From Bradyrhizobiaceae bacterium (GTDB lineage Bacteria > Pseudomonadota > Alphaproteobacteria > Rhizobiales > Hyphomicrobiaceae), in contig CANJPN010000401.1 in the NCBI GenBank assembly GCA_947475855.1, positions 1-6,025 on the forward strand: a DNA stretch of 6,025 nt, in the 5' to 3' direction. Positions within the stretch are counted from its first letter, which is position 1. The number at the start of each line of letters is the position of its first letter. This document shows positions 1-5,740 of the stretch, one piece after another. A model generated the notes under the pieces. That model saw nothing but the letters and a program-made list of their open reading frames with translations, was not told the origin of the DNA and did no database searches. Both the position numbers and the translations under genes were made by a program.

Positions 1-1542
1 AATGACGTCGGCGGAGGTTTCGGCGTGCGCGGCGAGTTCTACCCGGAAGACTATCTTGTACCATTTGCATCGCGGATGCTTGGCCGGCCTGTCCGCTGGC
101 TCGAGGATCGGCGCGAGAATCTCATGGCGACCAATCATTCTCGCGAGGCCGAGTGCGATATCGAGATCGCCTGCGAACAGGACGGTCGTATTCGCGGTCT
201 CCGTGCGCGCTCCATCGTCAACACGGGCGCTTACATCCGTACGACGGGTTCAACACCGCCCCGCAATATTGCGCAGGTTCTCCCTGGCCCCTATCGCATT
301 GAAAACGTCAGTTCGACCGCGACGCTGGTCGTCTCGAACAAGACACCGTCTGGCACATATCGCGGCCCCGGCCGATACGAAGCCGACTTCTTTCGCGAGC
401 GCATGATCGACCTGGCCGCTGCCGACCTCGGGATCGACCGGGTGGAGATGCGCCGCCGCAACCTCGTTCGTGACGACGACATGCCATGGCCCATGCCGAC
501 CGTGGTCCCGCTGAACATCCCGTCCGAATGCGACAGCGGCGACTACTCGATCACGCTCGAACATTGCATCAAGTCGTTTGCATGGGACGAAAAGGCGAAG
601 CTCGCCGGCAAGCTGGTCGATGGCCGCCGACGCGGCATTGCGCTCGGCTGCTATCTGGAGGGCGCCGGCTCCGGCAAGGAGAGCGCGCGCCTGATCCTCG
701 AAGCTGACGGCCGCGTGATGGTGAATGTTGGTTCCTCCGGCATCGGCCAGGGCATCGAGACGATATTCCGTCAGATCGCCGGCGACCTCCTGGATTTGCC
801 GCTGGAGCGCATCGCAGGAGTTCAGCACGGCTCGACCGGCCTTGTCGAAGAGGGCGGCGGCGCGTTCTCATCGCGCTCCACCGTTATGGCGGGGACTGCG
901 ATTTCGCTGGCTGCGGAAAAGCTGAAGGCGTCGATCCGAGGCGCCGCCGCCAAGCGTCTGGGATGCGGCTCAGATGAGATCGTGATTGCGGAAGGCATCG
1001 CGCGCGGTCCTGATGGCCGCACCGTGACGTTCGCCGAAATGAGCGCGGACGTTCCTGCTGCCGATGGCGTTTATTCGTCGCCCAAGCGCACCTACTCCTA
1101 CGGTGCCCATGCGGTTCATGTCGCCGTCGACCCAGGGACCGGCAAGGTCGATGTGTTGGACTACATGGCCGTCGAGGATGTCGGCCGTATCGTCAATCCG
1201 GCGACGCTCCACGGCCAAGCGCTGGGCGCGATCGTACAGGGGCTGGGCGGAACGCTGTTGGAGCACCTCGTCTACGACGAAGAAGGCCAGTTCCTCACGG
1301 GTTCCTTTGCCGACTACCTCATGCCGACGGCCAGCGATTATCCCAGCATCGAGGTGCACGCGATGGAACTGAGGCCGTCGCCGAATAATCCGCTCGGCGC
1401 CAAGGGTGCAGGCGAAGGTGGCATCATCCCGACCGGCGGTCTGCTCGCAAACGCAGTCGCTAATGCACTTGGCGTTGAGCCGCACGACCTGCCGCTGTCA
1501 CCCGAACGGGTTTGGCAGATGGCAAACAGCAAGGTAGCGTAG
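1..1542 (+). CDS. Xanthine dehydrogenase-family molybdopterin-binding subunit (5'-truncated by window edge)
   Basis: This is the large, molybdenum-cofactor-binding subunit of a molybdenum hydroxylase (xanthine dehydrogenase/aldehyde oxidase/CoxL superfamily), which oxidises a carbon centre using water. The frame is open from base 1, so 513 residues are visible and roughly 250 N-terminal residues are missing compared with the usual 750-800. Numbering from base 1, the visible part starts in the glycine-rich cofactor loop GGGFG (residues 4-8). It continues with the active-site loop TYRGPGR (119-125), ERMIDLAAADLGID with RRRN (133-154), the pterin-contacting GQG (249-251) and the KGAGEGG motif (468-474), where E472 matches the family's catalytic glutamate. 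The loop is not the AYRCSFR of true (form I) CO dehydrogenases, so a coxL label is not justified. Partners (FAD and 2Fe-2S subunits) would lie to the left or elsewhere; none follows it here. The substrate cannot be read from the sequence. Confidence 0.95.
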   Translation, partial: NDVGGGFGVRGEFYPEDYLVPFASRMLGRPVRWLEDRRENLMATNHSREAECDIEIACEQDGRIRGLRARSIVNTGAYIRTTGSTPPRNIAQVLPGPYRIENVSSTATLVVSNKTPSGTYRGPGRYEADFFRERMIDLAAADLGIDRVEMRRRNLVRDDDMPWPMPTVVPLNIPSECDSGDYSITLEHCIKSFAWDEKAKLAGKLVDGRRRGIALGCYLEGAGSGKESARLILEADGRVMVNVGSSGIGQGIETIFRQIAGDLLDLPLERIAGVQHGSTGLVEEGGGAFSSRSTVMAGTAISLAAEKLKASIRGAAAKRLGCGSDEIVIAEGIARGPDGRTVTFAEMSADVPAADGVYSSPKRTYSYGAHAVHVAVDPGTGKVDVLDYMAVEDVGRIVNPATLHGQALGAIVQGLGGTLLEHLVYDEEGQFLTGSFADYLMPTASDYPSIEVHAMELRPSPNNPLGAKGAGEGGIIPTGGLLANAVANALGVEPHDLPLSPERVWQMANSKVA

Positions 1543-1592
1543 TCGCGGACGATGAGTGAATCGCGCCGCAACTCCCAGGACATTCTCTCTCT

Positions 1593-1617
1593 GTTGCGTC
1601 TCCGCCCGAGGCGCAGC
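1593..1617 (+). terminator. Hairpin 50 bp after the molybdenum hydroxylase gene; possible terminator
   Basis: A 10-bp stem (1593-1602 with 1608-1617, including two G-U pairs in RNA) closes a 5-nt CGCCC loop. It lies 50 bp downstream of the TAG stop at 1540-1542, where a terminator is expected. No run of T follows directly; the first short one (CTTTA) is about 14 nt further on, so it is not a classical intrinsic terminator. The stem is seen directly; the function is inferred. Confidence 0.4.
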
Positions 1618-1635
1618 CGAGAACTGGGGTCTTTA

Positions 1636-1647
1636 CACATCGATGTG
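1636..1647. repeat. 12-bp perfect palindrome CACATCGATGTG, possible operator
   Basis: A perfect 12-bp self-complementary sequence lies midway between the molybdenum hydroxylase gene and the downstream hydrolase gene. It does not extend beyond 12 bp. Its size and intergenic position suit a binding site for a dimeric regulator, but no regulator gene is present in the window and I do not recognise the motif. A chance palindrome remains possible. Confidence 0.35.
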
Positions 1648-1671
1648 AGTGCACGAGCATTCAGAACAGTT

Positions 1672-1704
1672 GCACATTCGGGTTTGTAGAGATCCCGAAT
1701 GCGC
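1672..1704. repeat. Inverted repeat CATTCGGG-N11-CCCGAATG, operator or hairpin
   Basis: Two perfect 8-bp arms (1675-1682 and 1694-1701) flank an 11-nt AT-richer spacer. After one mismatch (A1674/C1702), two more G/C pairs extend the symmetry to 1672-1704. It sits 62 bp before the proposed hydrolase ATG at 1767. The arms could form an RNA stem or bind a dimeric regulator; the arm centres are 19 bp apart. No T tract follows, so I prefer an operator-like role over a terminator, as an inference only. Confidence 0.45.
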
Positions 1705-1766
1705 CTCGCTCTGCTATCTATGACGTGCAGCATCGAGACAAATGCGGCAACTCTTTCATCGGACGG

Positions 1767-2750
1767 ATGGCGTCGATCATGGCCAACAATGATGGCTTCT
1801 TGGGCGCGCAGAGCATGTGGATCGGGATCGGCGTCCTAGCCGTCCTCTTCTTCGGCTGGCGCTCGTTCGGACCACAGCACGAGACGCAGCAGGAACCCGT
1901 AGCCCAGCTCAACGTCGGCAGCGGTGCAGACGCGCGCGTTGAAAAGCTCACGCGCGCCCAATGCCTCGGCCTCGAGGATCGCGTTTGGACCGTATTGCCC
2001 GACGGCGTGGAATGCATCGCTTTTGCAGCCTCGCCCAACATCCAGGGTGCCAGTTCGGCCTTGCTCTATTTCGGCGGCGACATCTCCGAGGAGCAGCTAG
2101 CCGGGTCTACGCAGGAGGAAGCTCGCAAGGGCAATCAGCGCCGCGCGAGCAGCATTGCCGCGCAGCAGGGTGTCCCCGTTGTGATTGTGGGCCGTCCCGG
2201 GCTCATGGGGTCGAGCGGGTTTCACCTTCTCGGTGGCCGCCGCGATGAGGGCCAGGTGATCGATGCCGCCGTCGACGCGCTCAAGGACAAACTCGGTATC
2301 CGCCGGCTGGCTCTGGCTGGTCAGTCTGGCGGTTCTCGTATCATCGCGCAGCTCCTGGTGATCGGGCGTCGCGATATCGCCTGTGCGGCGATGGGGGCAG
2401 GTGCCTATGACGTGCCCCGTCTTCGTGGCGGCGGTACCGCACGCACCAGCATCTTCGGCGATCCCGGCAGCGGTTATCTCGTGCCCATGCTGAAGGCTGG
2501 AGACATCCCGGCCGTGCCAGGCCGCCGCAGCTTCGTCATCGGCGACCCGCGTGACAAAGTCGCTCCGTTCAGTGAGCAGAAGGCATGGGCGGACAAGCTG
2601 GCAGCACTTGGCCATCACGTCCAACTGATCGAGGCCAAAGCCAAGGATTCCGAATTCCACGGCATGTCGGACAAGGCCATTGCCGCCGCTGGCATGTGCT
2701 TGTCGGAAAAGTCGGACGCGGAAATCCGCGCGGCTGTCGAGAGCGGCTGA
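1767..2750 (+). CDS. Membrane-anchored or exported alpha/beta-hydrolase-fold protein, unknown substrate
   Basis: A 327-residue protein from the ATG at 1767. A single hydrophobic stretch (about residues 17-34, WIGIGVLAVLFFGW) suggests a signal anchor or uncleaved signal, placing the catalytic domain in the periplasm. The nucleophile elbow GQSGGS has S187 as likely nucleophile; the acid is probably D263 in GDPRDKV, and H298 (EFHGM) completes the triad in the usual Ser-Asp-His order. VPVVIVGRPGLMGSSG, before the elbow, probably forms the oxyanion-hole region. The start is uncertain: GTG at 1725 keeps the frame open, and ATG at 1779 has a weak GGATGG 8 bp upstream; none has a good ribosome binding site. 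It faces the convergent cupin gene across 42 bp. The fold assignment is firm; esterase, peptidase or dienelactone-hydrolase-like activity cannot be separated from the sequence. Confidence 0.85.
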   Translation: MASIMANNDGFLGAQSMWIGIGVLAVLFFGWRSFGPQHETQQEPVAQLNVGSGADARVEKLTRAQCLGLEDRVWTVLPDGVECIAFAASPNIQGASSALLYFGGDISEEQLAGSTQEEARKGNQRRASSIAAQQGVPVVIVGRPGLMGSSGFHLLGGRRDEGQVIDAAVDALKDKLGIRRLALAGQSGGSRIIAQLLVIGRRDIACAAMGAGAYDVPRLRGGGTARTSIFGDPGSGYLVPMLKAGDIPAVPGRRSFVIGDPRDKVAPFSEQKAWADKLAALGHHVQLIEAKAKDSEFHGMSDKAIAAAGMCLSEKSDAEIRAAVESG

Positions 2751-2792
2751 TCCGGGTTGCACTCTCCGAACAGCGAGGCAGTGAACTCGAGG

Positions 2793-3152
2793 CTACTCCG
2801 CGTGGACCTGGACGGTTCGGCGCGGCGAAGCATGCACGCCCATGATCTTGAGCGGCGCTTCGCCGGTCGCGGCGAACCAGTGCTTCATGCCTGCCGGCAT
2901 CATCAGCGACACGCCGGGTCGCAAGGCGATGATGCCGTCGGTGTCTTCGAGCCACGCTTCGCCTTCCCCCTCCAGAACGGTGATGATCTCCATGTAGGGA
3001 TGGGAATGGAGCTGGGACTTGTAGCCCGGGGGCGCGGTCTGGATGCCGATGAGGACAGGTGTCGTACCCGCCTTGTCGCCAACCACGGTCTGGTATGTTG
3101 AGCCGTTTCGCAAAGGCTCGGCCGGCACGTCGGCATGAGTTATCGCGGGCAT
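2793..3152 (-). CDS. Single-domain cupin protein
   Basis: A 119-residue small beta-barrel protein of the cupin_2 type. Cupin motif 1 fits the consensus G(X)5HXH(X)3E(X)6G exactly (GYKSQLHSHPYMEIITVLEG), giving two His and one Glu as metal ligands. Motif 2, GVSLMMPAGMKHWFA, supplies the third His, but its usual final Asn is replaced. The ATG at 3152 is chosen over the in-frame ATG at 3170 because AGGAG lies 6 nt before it, whereas nothing comparable precedes 3170; a length near 120 also fits this family. Such proteins may be metal-dependent enzymes (isomerase, dioxygenase, decarboxylase) or small-molecule sensors; the sequence does not decide. It is transcribed alone, divergent from the DUF983 gene and convergent with the hydrolase. 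Confidence 0.9.
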   Translation of the reverse strand: MPAITHADVPAEPLRNGSTYQTVVGDKAGTTPVLIGIQTAPPGYKSQLHSHPYMEIITVLEGEGEAWLEDTDGIIALRPGVSLMMPAGMKHWFAATGEAPLKIMGVHASPRRTVQVHAE

Positions 3153-3158
3153 TGGATT

Positions 3159-3163
3159 CTCCT
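3159..3163 (-). promoter_or_regulatory. Ribosome binding site of the cupin gene (AGGAG)
   Basis: AGGAG on the minus strand lies 6 nt upstream of the ATG at 3152, an ideal spacing. It lies inside the longer reading that would start at 3170, so it decides the start in favour of 3152. Confidence 0.75.
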
Positions 3164-3276
3164 GAGCCATTCGTCGTGAACCTATCATTTCAAGCAGAAG
3201 TACCAAACCGAAACGCTCCAACCCGCGCTGCTTCGTCCCCTTGACGCCTCGCGCGCGTCCATGGACTAGTGCGGCG

Positions 3277-3738
3277 ATGAACATCCAGAGCGAGAAGTTC
3301 GGCGACGCCGTCAGTGCGGATCAGCGCAACGTCTGGCAGGCGATGGGCCGTGGATTGGCCTGCGCCTGCCCCTCGTGCGGCAAAGGCCGCATCTATGGAA
3401 AATTCCTGAAAGTGAATCCGGTGTGCAGTGTGTGCGGCACTGAACTCCATCACCAGCGCGCGGACGATGCGCCGCCATACTTCACCATGTTTATCGTGGG
3501 CCACATTATTGTCGGGGGAGTGCTTGCCGTAGAGCGAGCCTTTGCACCTGCTACTTGGGTGCATATGGCGCTGTGGCTGCCGTTGACAGTGATACTGTCG
3601 CTCGTGTTGTTGCCCATGGTAAAAGGTGCTTTGATTGGTCTGCAGTGGGCCTTACGCATGCACGGCTTCGGCGGTGGCGCGGACCCGGCGGCTCCAGGGC
3701 CCATTCCAAGGGTAACGAACAACGAGAGGGGCCTATGA
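3277..3738 (+). CDS. DUF983 family zinc-ribbon membrane protein
   Basis: A 153-residue protein matching DUF983, a family of unknown function widespread in alphaproteobacteria. A short cytosolic head leads into a zinc-ribbon-like module with C31-P-S-C34 and C50-S-V-C53 about 20 residues apart. This is followed by the family signature HHQRADDAPPYFT (58-70), and then two hydrophobic segments (about 70-90 and 97-120) ending in VKGALIGLQWALRMHGF. ATG 3277 is preferred over the in-frame TTG at 3241 because the 12 residues before it do not belong to the conserved family pattern, although no good Shine-Dalgarno precedes either. Its stop overlaps the start of the NUDIX gene (ATGA), implying one transcript and translational coupling. 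Its biochemical role is unknown; zinc binding is inferred from the four cysteines. Confidence 0.93.
   Translation: MNIQSEKFGDAVSADQRNVWQAMGRGLACACPSCGKGRIYGKFLKVNPVCSVCGTELHHQRADDAPPYFTMFIVGHIIVGGVLAVERAFAPATWVHMALWLPLTVILSLVLLPMVKGALIGLQWALRMHGFGGGADPAAPGPIPRVTNNERGL
3724..3731 (+). promoter_or_regulatory. Ribosome binding site of the NUDIX gene (GAGAGGGG)
   Basis: A purine-rich GAGAGGGG inside the end of the DUF983 gene lies just upstream of the ATG at 3735. This fixes the NUDIX start at the ATGA overlap rather than at the longer open frame beginning at 3555, which would run through the DUF983 gene. Confidence 0.7.
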
Positions 3739-4472
3739 GCGAAGCCGGCCAGGCGTCACGCGGCAGCGACAAGATCCTTGCCGCGAAGCCTCGGGACAGT
3801 TCAACGCTGATCATTGTCGACACCTCGAGCGGAGAGCAGCGCATCCTGATGGGCAAACGCCGCATGGATCAGGTGTTCATGCCGGGCAAGTACGTGTTCC
3901 CAGGTGGCCGCGTAGATGCCGCCGACCGCGATGTCGAAGTCGTCGACGAACTACACGAGAGCGACGTCGCCAAGCTCCTTATCGACATGCGCGAGACGCC
4001 GTCTGCCGCGCGCGCACGGGCGATCGCCCTGGCTGCGATCCGGGAGACGTTCGAGGAAACCGGCCTCCTGGTCGGCGCAAAGGGCACGCCGCAGCGGCCG
4101 GTGGAAGCCGAAAGCTGGCAAGCTTTCTATGCACAGGGCTGCATGCCTAAGTTGAGCCAGTTGCGCTTCTTCGCCCGAGCCATCACGCCGCCCGGCCGGC
4201 CGCGCCGTTATGATAGCCGCTTTTTCTACGCCGACGTATCAGCGGTGGCCGTTCGCACGGATGTCAATGACGGCGAATTGTCGAGCCTGGACTGGTTCAC
4301 CTTCGAGGAAATGCGCGCACTCGATCTGCCGGCAATCACCCGTGTCGTTCTCGAAGATCTGATCGACCGCTTGAAACTCGACGCCGAGGGCCTTGCCGCA
4401 GGCGCGTCCGCAGCGGTCCCCTTCTATCGCCACAAGAACGGCGCATCCCGGCGTCAGTTGCTGTCTTTGTAA
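3735..4472 (+). CDS. NUDIX hydrolase with long insertion in the Nudix box (NUDT19-like layout)
   Basis: A 245-residue NUDIX-superfamily hydrolase, a family that cleaves nucleoside diphosphates linked to another moiety using divalent metal. The motif starts with FPGGRVD (G57-G58) and ends with RETFEETG (R103-G110), which carries the metal-binding REXXEE glutamates E104, E107 and E108. Between the second Gly and the Arg there are 45 positions instead of 14, so about 31 residues are inserted. The conserved mid-box Glu is not in its normal place. A long insertion at this point is known in the NUDT19/RP2 group, which acts on CoA derivatives; by analogy a CoA or acyl-CoA pyrophosphatase is possible, but this is inference. 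The gene is translationally coupled to the DUF983 gene by a 4-bp overlap. About 170 bp separate it from the DedA gene. Confidence 0.92.
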   Translation: MSEAGQASRGSDKILAAKPRDSSTLIIVDTSSGEQRILMGKRRMDQVFMPGKYVFPGGRVDAADRDVEVVDELHESDVAKLLIDMRETPSAARARAIALAAIRETFEETGLLVGAKGTPQRPVEAESWQAFYAQGCMPKLSQLRFFARAITPPGRPRRYDSRFFYADVSAVAVRTDVNDGELSSLDWFTFEEMRALDLPAITRVVLEDLIDRLKLDAEGLAAGASAAVPFYRHKNGASRRQLLSL

Positions 4473-4643
4473 CTCGCATCGCGCGATTGCGTCCGCTTCC
4501 GTCGCAACAATTTCGTTACAACGCTGCGTTATGCTCTTCAGGCGCGCTCATGCCCGAATAGGCTAGTTTGCGGCCATTGCAACCCAGGGCGGCTCACCCC
4601 GCCGCGCGCCCTCCGTCAAGGCCGCGACGCCAAGCGATCGATC

Positions 4644-5168
4644 ATGGAACATTTAGTCCAGAGCATCATTGCCTTCATCGAGCAGAATCAGGCCTGGATT
4701 GCACCGATCACGTTTCTGCTCGCGCTAGGCGAAAGCCTTGCCTTCATCTCCCTGGTACTTCCTTCCACCGTCATCCTCGTTTTCATCGCGGGCCTCATCG
4801 GCGGCTCCGGCGTGAGTGTCGCGACGATTATTACGGTCTGGCTGGCCGCCGGCGCTGGCGGCGCGATCGGCTACTCGCTTTCTTACTGGCTCGGTGCCTA
4901 TTTCAAGGACGACATCGATAAGATCTGGCCATTCAGCAAACGGCCAGAGATGCTGTCGCGAGGCCGCGAGTTCTTCGACAAGTGGGGCGCGTGGGGGGTG
5001 TTCTTTGGACACTTCTTCGGTCCCGTTCGGGCCGTTATCCCGGTTGTCGCCGGCTCATTTGCGATGAAGCAGTTCCCGTTTCAAATCGCCAATATATCGT
5101 CGGCTTTCCTATGGGCGGCAGGCGTGCTCGTCCTCCCCATCATCATGGCGAGGCTGGCGATCAGCTGA
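4644..5168 (+). CDS. DedA/VTT-domain integral membrane protein
   Basis: A 174-residue inner-membrane protein of the DedA family (SNARE-associated/VTT domain), whose members act in membrane homeostasis and, in several cases, as lipid-carrier flippases. It shows the first re-entrant region with GESLAFISLVLPST (29-42, acidic E30), a glycine-rich hydrophobic segment (GLIGGSG, GAGGAIGYSLSYWLG, about 50-84), a charged cytosolic loop (88-113), and the hallmark FGPVRAVIPVVAG (125-137, with R129 as the conserved arginine). A last membrane segment follows at about 150-172. At 174 residues it is slightly shorter than the common 200-220. The ATG at 4644 has no clear Shine-Dalgarno, but the N-terminus fits the family. 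About 60 bp separate it from the LigA-like gene on the same strand, so co-transcription is possible. Its transported substrate cannot be told. Confidence 0.93.
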   Translation: MEHLVQSIIAFIEQNQAWIAPITFLLALGESLAFISLVLPSTVILVFIAGLIGGSGVSVATIITVWLAAGAGGAIGYSLSYWLGAYFKDDIDKIWPFSKRPEMLSRGREFFDKWGAWGVFFGHFFGPVRAVIPVVAGSFAMKQFPFQIANISSAFLWAAGVLVLPIIMARLAIS

Positions 5169-5213
5169 CCAGATGAACTCCGGTCTGTAAGGCTCGTGCT
5201 CTGTGACCCGATT

Positions 5214-5218
5214 AGGGG
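5214..5218 (+). promoter_or_regulatory. Ribosome binding site of the LigA-like gene (AGGGG)
   Basis: AGGGG ends directly against an ATG at 5219, too close to serve it, but lies 9 nt before the ATG at 5228. This places the start at 5228. Confidence 0.6.
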
Positions 5219-5227
5219 ATGACAAGA

Positions 5228-5536
5228 ATGAGCGCCTACATGGTCAACAAGGTGTGCCAACGGGTCGGCCACGACGATGATTTCCGGTCAGCCCTGGATG
5301 CCGATCCGGAAGCGGCGCTCGCCCCGTTCGACTTGACCGATGAAGAGCGTGCATTGTTGATCGCAGGCGAGGTCGGCCGGCTATTCGAGCTCGGCGCGCA
5401 CCCTTATCTGCTCGGCCACCTGACGCGTCACGAAACGCTGGGCATCACAGTGGAAAACTTCAGCCGCCGTATGATCGCAGCAAAGGACGAACGCATTCCG
5501 CCGCTTGAGCCGGCAGGCTATCTGGTGGCCAGATGA
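5228..5536 (+). CDS. LigA-type small subunit (protocatechuate 4,5-dioxygenase alpha-like)
   Basis: A 102-residue, mostly helical protein matching the LigA subunit family of class III extradiol ring-cleavage dioxygenases. Family features in order: MSAYMVNKVCQRV at the N-terminus, DDDFRSALDADPEAALAPF (16-34), LTDEERALLIAGEVGRLFELGAHPYLLGHL (36-65, H58 in the conserved HP pair). In the characterised LigAB enzyme this subunit caps the active site held by the catalytic LigB. No LigB-like gene lies on either side: upstream is a DedA gene and downstream a convergent Bug-family gene, so the catalytic partner must be encoded elsewhere if it exists. At 102 residues it is shorter than LigA of LigAB (about 139). 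Family membership is confident; a role in ring cleavage is inference. Confidence 0.87.
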   Translation: MSAYMVNKVCQRVGHDDDFRSALDADPEAALAPFDLTDEERALLIAGEVGRLFELGAHPYLLGHLTRHETLGITVENFSRRMIAAKDERIPPLEPAGYLVAR

Positions 5537-5684
5537 GGCCGCCCGCTCGTTGAGGTAACTTCAGCCGTGCGATTTGCACGAGCCAAGCGGGCCGCTCCGC
5601 CAGCGACAGGAACATATCCGTGCAGATCGAAAGCGCGATCGCGCCCACCGTCGAAACGGCCGTGGCCACCAGGGGATCATCCGA

Positions 5685-5714
5685 CCAGACGGAATCGCTT
5701 TCGCGATTCGCTGG
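5685..5714. terminator. Hairpin between convergent genes, possible bidirectional terminator
   Basis: A perfect 7-bp stem (GAATCGC 5692-5698, GCGATTC 5703-5709) has a TTTC loop on the plus strand and GAAA, a stable GNRA tetraloop, on the minus strand. Outside a small internal loop, CCAG (5685-5688) pairs with CTGG (5711-5714). It lies 27 bp beyond the stop of the minus-strand Bug gene and about 150 bp beyond the plus-strand LigA-like stop. There is no T tract on either side, so a terminator role is plausible but unproven; it could also be one copy of an interspersed palindromic repeat. Confidence 0.45.
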
Positions 5715-5723
5715 TTGGATAAG

Positions 5724-5738
5724 GATTCTCCTCGAATC
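5724..5738. repeat. Small inverted repeat GATTC-TCCTC-GAATC
   Basis: Two 5-bp arms around a 5-nt loop, ending 2 bp from the Bug-gene stop codon (5741-5743). Both arms are GANTC sequences and repeat the outer part of the neighbouring hairpin arms, so the two structures look related. Confidence 0.4.
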
Positions 5739-5740
5739 AA

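Noticed and set aside
250..1485. Minus-strand open frames (250-828 and 970-1485) opposite the molybdenum hydroxylase gene
   Set aside because: No family motif is seen and the plus-strand reading has all the expected molybdopterin motifs; these are shadows.
2097..2762. Long open frame (221 codons) on the minus strand opposite the alpha/beta-hydrolase
   Set aside because: It lies almost wholly inside a gene with a clear fold and triad, its translation shows no recognisable domain, and long antisense frames are expected in GC-rich DNA.
3241..3276. TTGACG at 3241-3246 as a -35 promoter element for the DUF983-NUDIX pair
   Set aside because: No acceptable -10 hexamer is found 16-18 bp downstream, and the start codon at 3277 follows too closely.
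4478..4487. 10-bp palindrome ATCGCGCGAT just after the NUDIX stop
   Set aside because: Short, without a loop or T tract, and common in GC-rich DNA; not enough to call a terminator or operator.
4588..4603. GGCGG-CTCACC-CCGCC hairpin before the DedA gene
   Set aside because: Only a 5-bp GC stem in a very GC-rich stretch, with no T tract and about 115 bp beyond the NUDIX stop; easily due to chance.
4473..4643. Search for rpmG or another small gene between the NUDIX and DedA genes
   Set aside because: No reading frame resembling ribosomal protein L33 or any known small protein is seen; the open frame starting at 4568 runs on into the DedA gene in another frame and has no recognisable features.
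5460..5669. Possible small minus-strand gene beginning with GTG between the LigA-like and Bug genes
   Set aside because: It overlaps the end of the LigA-like gene by 77 bp, has no clear ribosome binding site, and its frame stays open upstream through the hairpin without a recognisable product. A gene fragment cannot be excluded.
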